From an uncultured Bacillota bacterium (lineage in GTDB: Bacteria > Bacillota > Clostridia > Peptostreptococcales > Anaerovoracaceae), in contig CAMOXP010000049.1 of NCBI GenBank assembly GCA_946629205.1, positions 1 through 8,635 of the forward strand: a DNA stretch of 8,635 nt, given 5' to 3'. Numbering within the stretch: position 1 is the first letter of the stretch; every line of letters begins with the position of its first letter. The position numbers and the translations under genes were made by a program. This document shows positions 6,418-8,635 of this stretch, piece after piece. The notes under the pieces were generated by a model. It was not told the DNA's origin and did not search any database. It saw nothing but the letters and a program-made list of their open reading frames with translations.

Positions 6418-6915
6418 CTACTTACCCGTGATCTGCCGGATCCTGTTGTCCGCGCTGTGTCCATGGCAGATTGCCGCTGCCAGCGCGTCCGCCGTATCGT
6501 CCGGCTTGGGGACCTCCGGCAGATTCAGCATGGTCTTCACCATGAACTGCACCTGCTTCTTGTCCGCCCTGCCGTAGCCGACCAGCGCCTGCTTGATCTC
6601 CAGCGGCGTGTACTCCGCCACCTTCAGACCGCCCTTCATGCAGGCAAGGATCGCGACCCCGCGGGCCTGTCCCACGTTGATCGCTGTCGTTGTATTTGTA
6701 TTAAAAAACAGTTTCTCGATGCTCGCTTCCTCCGGCCTGTATTCCTCTATGATCTCCCGAAGTCCATCGTAGAGGATCTCCAGCCTGCGCGGCATTTCCG
6801 TATCTTTATCCGTGGTCACCGCGCCATAGTCGATGGCCCTGAAATGGTTGCCCGTCTTCTCGATGACGCCCCATCCCAGAATGGCGTACCCCGGATCGAT
6901 TCCAAGAATGATCAT
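6418..6915 (-). CDS. ruvC: Crossover junction endodeoxyribonuclease RuvC
   Basis: RNase-H-fold nuclease that resolves Holliday junctions by paired nicks. It is 165 residues, full length. The acidic catalytic set is present: D7 in GIDPG, E67 in SIEKLFF, and D140 and D143 in PDDTADALA. The FNTNTTTA and VGQARGV blocks are also typical. The ATG at 6915 has GAGGTG four bases upstream and gives the standard N-terminus. It is the first gene of the minus-strand operon, immediately downstream of a promoter that carries a LexA box. Together with ruvA and ruvB it supplies the complete resolvasome. Confidence 0.97.
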   Translation of the reverse strand: MIILGIDPGYAILGWGVIEKTGNHFRAIDYGAVTTDKDTEMPRRLEILYDGLREIIEEYRPEEASIEKLFFNTNTTTAINVGQARGVAILACMKGGLKVAEYTPLEIKQALVGYGRADKKQVQFMVKTMLNLPEVPKPDDTADALAAAICHGHSADNRIRQITGK

Positions 6916-6926
6916 CTGTCACCTCG

Positions 6927-6946
6927 TGTGTTGATTTTGCAACACA
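6927..6946. promoter_or_regulatory. Palindrome at the predicted ruvC transcription start
   Basis: TGTGTTG and CAACACA are perfect inverted 7-mers around the six-base loop ATTTTG. They abut the -10 of the ruvC promoter and contain the expected start of transcription, just before the ribosome binding site. It could be an operator or a 5'-end RNA hairpin. No known factor is identified by sequence. Confidence 0.5.
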
Positions 6947-6976
6947 AGTATAGCATAGCGAACAAGTGTTTGTCTA
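6947..6976 (-). promoter_or_regulatory. Sigma-A-type promoter of the ruvC operon
   Basis: On the minus strand TAGACA (6976-6971) and TATACT (6952-6947) are separated by 18 bases. Each differs from consensus at one position. The expected start is near 6940, giving a leader of about 25 bases to the ruvC ATG. Confidence 0.72.
6959..6972. promoter_or_regulatory. LexA (DinR) SOS box in the ruvC promoter
   Basis: CGAACAAGTGTTTG fits the Gram-positive SOS consensus CGAACRNRYGTTYG at every position. It fills most of the spacer and touches the -35 of the ruvC promoter, an ideal position for repression. A further CGAAC half-site lies at about 7004-7008, but without a matching second half. Regulation of ruv genes by LexA is known in other bacteria. 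Confidence 0.85.
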
Positions 6977-7039
6977 CATGTAAATCCGAAACCGCACAAA
7001 CAAGCGAACAAACAAAACAAATACAATTAAAACCAATTC

Positions 7040-7072
7040 TTGACTTTGCATTCTCTTTCCATATGGTATAAT
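7040..7072 (+). promoter_or_regulatory. argR promoter (extended -10)
   Basis: TATAAT at 7067-7072 is preceded by TG one base away (TGGTATAAT), an extended -10. A good -35, TTGACT, is at 7040-7045, but the 21-base spacing is too long. TTGCAT at 7046-7051, with 15 bases, is the alternative. The predicted start is near 7079. Confidence 0.65.
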
Positions 7073-7101
7073 TATAAGCAATCTAGTGTAATTATTTCCG
7101 A
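7064..7101 (+). promoter_or_regulatory. Candidate tandem ARG boxes over the argR promoter
   Basis: Two similar 18-base sites, at 7064-7081 and 7084-7101, share the TAATTAT core exactly 20 bases apart and agree at 12 of 18 positions. They resemble the AT-rich centre of ArgR operators (TGAAT-wwww-ATTCA), but the outer arms are weak. They cover the -10 and transcription start, which would suit autorepression. This is inference from position and partial match. Confidence 0.35.
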
Positions 7102-7114
7102 GAGGAGGCCGCTG

Positions 7115-7570
7115 ATGCGATTATCCAGACAGAACAAGATCCTCGAACTCATCGAACAGAACGAAATCGAAACGCAGGACAAGCTCGCTTCGATGCTGCG
7201 CGAGTACGGCTATGACGTGACGCAGGCTACAGTTTCACGCGATATCAAGGAACTGCAGCTCGTCAAGAAACTCACATCATCCGGGAAATACAAATACGCT
7301 GTTTCTGCCAGCGATGACGGGCCGATCCCGCCCCGCCTCATCGACATTTACCGGAGCACCGCCCGGTCTATCACAAAGTCCGGGAACATCGTTCTGCTCA
7401 AATGTCTTTCGGGCTGCGCGAATGCGGCCGGCGAAGCGCTCGATTCCATGGCGCTGGAGCACGTGATCGGCTCCGTGGCAGGTGACAACACGCTCCTCCT
7501 CGTTATAGACGACCCGGCGAATTCGGACGACGTCGTGGACGTTCTGCAAAGCCTTCTGCAAAAGCAATAA
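7115..7570 (+). CDS. argR: Arginine repressor ArgR
   Basis: Hexameric arginine-sensing DNA-binding regulator of arginine synthesis and catabolism, 151 residues as usual. The N-terminal winged helix-turn-helix (about 1-65) contains QATVSRDIKELQL (37-49) with the DNA-reading SRD. The C-terminal domain has GCANAAGEALD (100-110) and GSVAGDNTLLLVIDD (119-133), the oligomerisation and arginine-binding parts. The frame is open upstream to 7040, but the ATG at 7115 has GAGGAGG six bases before it and gives the family start. It precedes recN by 55 bases in the same direction, an arrangement common in Bacillota. Confidence 0.97.
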   Translation: MRLSRQNKILELIEQNEIETQDKLASMLREYGYDVTQATVSRDIKELQLVKKLTSSGKYKYAVSASDDGPIPPRLIDIYRSTARSITKSGNIVLLKCLSGCANAAGEALDSMALEHVIGSVAGDNTLLLVIDDPANSDDVVDVLQSLLQKQ

Positions 7571-7590
7571 GGATTTTGCTGCAAAAGCCA
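7555..7590 (+). repeat. Repeated CTGCAAAAGC at the argR end, with inverted partner
   Basis: CTGCAAAAGC occurs at the end of argR and again about 23 bases later in the argR-recN gap. TTTTGC lies between them, so GCAAAA can pair with TTTTGC in two alternative ways. A related CTGCAAAGC precedes them. There is no U-run, so I do not call a terminator. It may tune argR-recN mRNA. Confidence 0.35.
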
Positions 7591-7625
7591 TCACTTGGGG
7601 TATAAGGGGCTTTCAGAGGTAACCA

Positions 7626-8635
7626 ATGATCAGACACATCAGTATCAGAAATTTCGCCATCATTGAAAACGTCGAGATCGACTTCAATGATGGACTTAAC
7701 ATTATCACCGGCGAAACAGGCGCCGGCAAATCAGTTGTCATAGAAGCAGTGAGCCTGGCGCTCGGAAGCCGGGCAGACACTGCTTTTGTTCGTTCCGGGA
7801 CCGACAAAGCGGTCATCCAGCTCGTGGCGGAATCAGACGGCGAAGACGTGATCATCACCCGTGAGATCTCTGCCGCCGGCCGCAGCCTCTGCCGCATCAA
7901 CGACGAGATCGTCACCCTCGGCGCGCTGAATCAGTTCTGCCGTTCACTGGCTGACATCCACGGTCAGTACGACCATCAGTCGCTGCTCGATCCCGATCAC
8001 CACATCCGCCTCATCGACCTCTACCGCAAAGACTCCATTCTACCTGCAAAGGCATCCGTGGCGGAGCTCTACGATCAGTATACAGATCTATGCAGTCAGC
8101 TGGCGCGCCTTCGCAAAGACCAGGCGGAGGGCCGGAGGCAGCGGGACTTTATGGATTTTGAATTGAACGAAATCGAAGAAGCGCATTTGTCTGAAGGCGA
8201 AGACGTAGCACTCGAAGAAGAAATCTCCCTTCTGCAGAACAGCGAGAAGATCTTCAGCAGTCTGGCGGGCGCCTATCAGGTCGCTTCCGAAAGCGAGTTT
8301 TCCCTGCTGTCCGCGATGAAACAAGTCTCCGACATGGTCGGCGAGACCGCGCAGTATACGCGGGAACTTGCGTATCTGAGCCAGCGTCTGGAGAGTCTCT
8401 ACTACGAATATGAAGACGCCTGCAGCGAACTGCGCAGCCAGCGGGACGGTACTGTATTTGATCCCACGGCTCTCGACGCAGCCATCGGGCGCTACGAGAT
8501 CATCCGCCGCTTGAAAGAAAAGCACGGCATGACGATTTCTGAGCTTCTTGACTACGCTGACCAGCTGCGCGTCCGGCTATCTTCGATCGATAACGCCGAT
8601 GAAGAAATCGCCGCGCTGGAGGCACACATCGGACA
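7626..8635 (+). CDS. recN: DNA repair protein RecN, 5' part
   Basis: SMC-like ATPase that acts early in double-strand-break repair. The window holds 336 complete codons, and the frame runs off the right edge without a stop. The N-terminal ATPase half is clear: MIRHISIRNFAIIENVEIDF, Walker A GETGAGKS (29-36), RSG, and the RecN-typical DIHGQYDHQSLLDP Q-loop region. It is followed by the start of the charged coiled coil (from about residue 140). Walker B and the ABC signature must lie beyond the window. The ATG at 7626 has AGAGGT five bases upstream. RecN is commonly SOS-induced, but no LexA box is seen directly before it. It likely shares the argR transcript. Confidence 0.97.
   Translation, partial: MIRHISIRNFAIIENVEIDFNDGLNIITGETGAGKSVVIEAVSLALGSRADTAFVRSGTDKAVIQLVAESDGEDVIITREISAAGRSLCRINDEIVTLGALNQFCRSLADIHGQYDHQSLLDPDHHIRLIDLYRKDSILPAKASVAELYDQYTDLCSQLARLRKDQAEGRRQRDFMDFELNEIEEAHLSEGEDVALEEEISLLQNSEKIFSSLAGAYQVASESEFSLLSAMKQVSDMVGETAQYTRELAYLSQRLESLYYEYEDACSELRSQRDGTVFDPTALDAAIGRYEIIRRLKEKHGMTISELLDYADQLRVRLSSIDNADEEIAALEAHIG

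Overview
The window reads as a chromosomal housekeeping region of a Gram-positive Clostridia-type bacterium (Bacillota). The grounds are the gene order ruvC-ruvA-ruvB-queA-tgt, the argR-recN pair, AGGAGG-type ribosome binding sites, and a LexA (DinR) box of the Bacillus/Clostridium type rather than the enterobacterial type. The base composition is moderately GC-rich. I cannot name the genus from the sequence alone.

Layout. Everything from about 6976 down to position 1 is on the minus strand and looks like one transcription unit: ruvC (6418-6915), ruvA (5695-6297), ruvB (4576-5649), queA (3367-4512), an inserted mobile unit (2377-3368), tgt (1201-2361) and an rlmD/trmA-family RNA methyltransferase (1-1220, C-terminus cut by the window edge). 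The methyltransferase start lies inside the end of tgt. To the right, on the plus strand, are argR (7115-7570) and the 5' part of recN (7626 to the end). The 199-base divergent interval 6916-7114 holds both promoters. No stretch longer than about 300 bases lacks a gene.

How the genes work together. RuvA, RuvB and RuvC branch-migrate and resolve Holliday junctions. QueA and Tgt act in the tRNA queuosine pathway, and the last gene makes 5-methyluridine in RNA. ArgR is the arginine repressor and RecN is an SMC-like double-strand-break repair ATPase. An exact match to the Gram-positive LexA consensus (CGAACAAGTGTTTG, 6959-6972) lies between the -35 and -10 of the ruvC promoter. The Ruv genes, and possibly the RNA-modification genes downstream, should therefore belong to the SOS response.

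Most notable feature. Between queA and tgt sits a 992-bp unit: a Y1/HUH REP-associated tyrosine transposase (RAYT) gene flanked by perfect 44-bp inverted repeats. Each repeat contains its own 33-nt imperfect palindrome. One end supplies two bases of the queA stop codon and the other stops just before the tgt ribosome binding site. The unit has entered an operon junction without breaking either gene. In the operon transcript its two ends could pair into a long RNA duplex.
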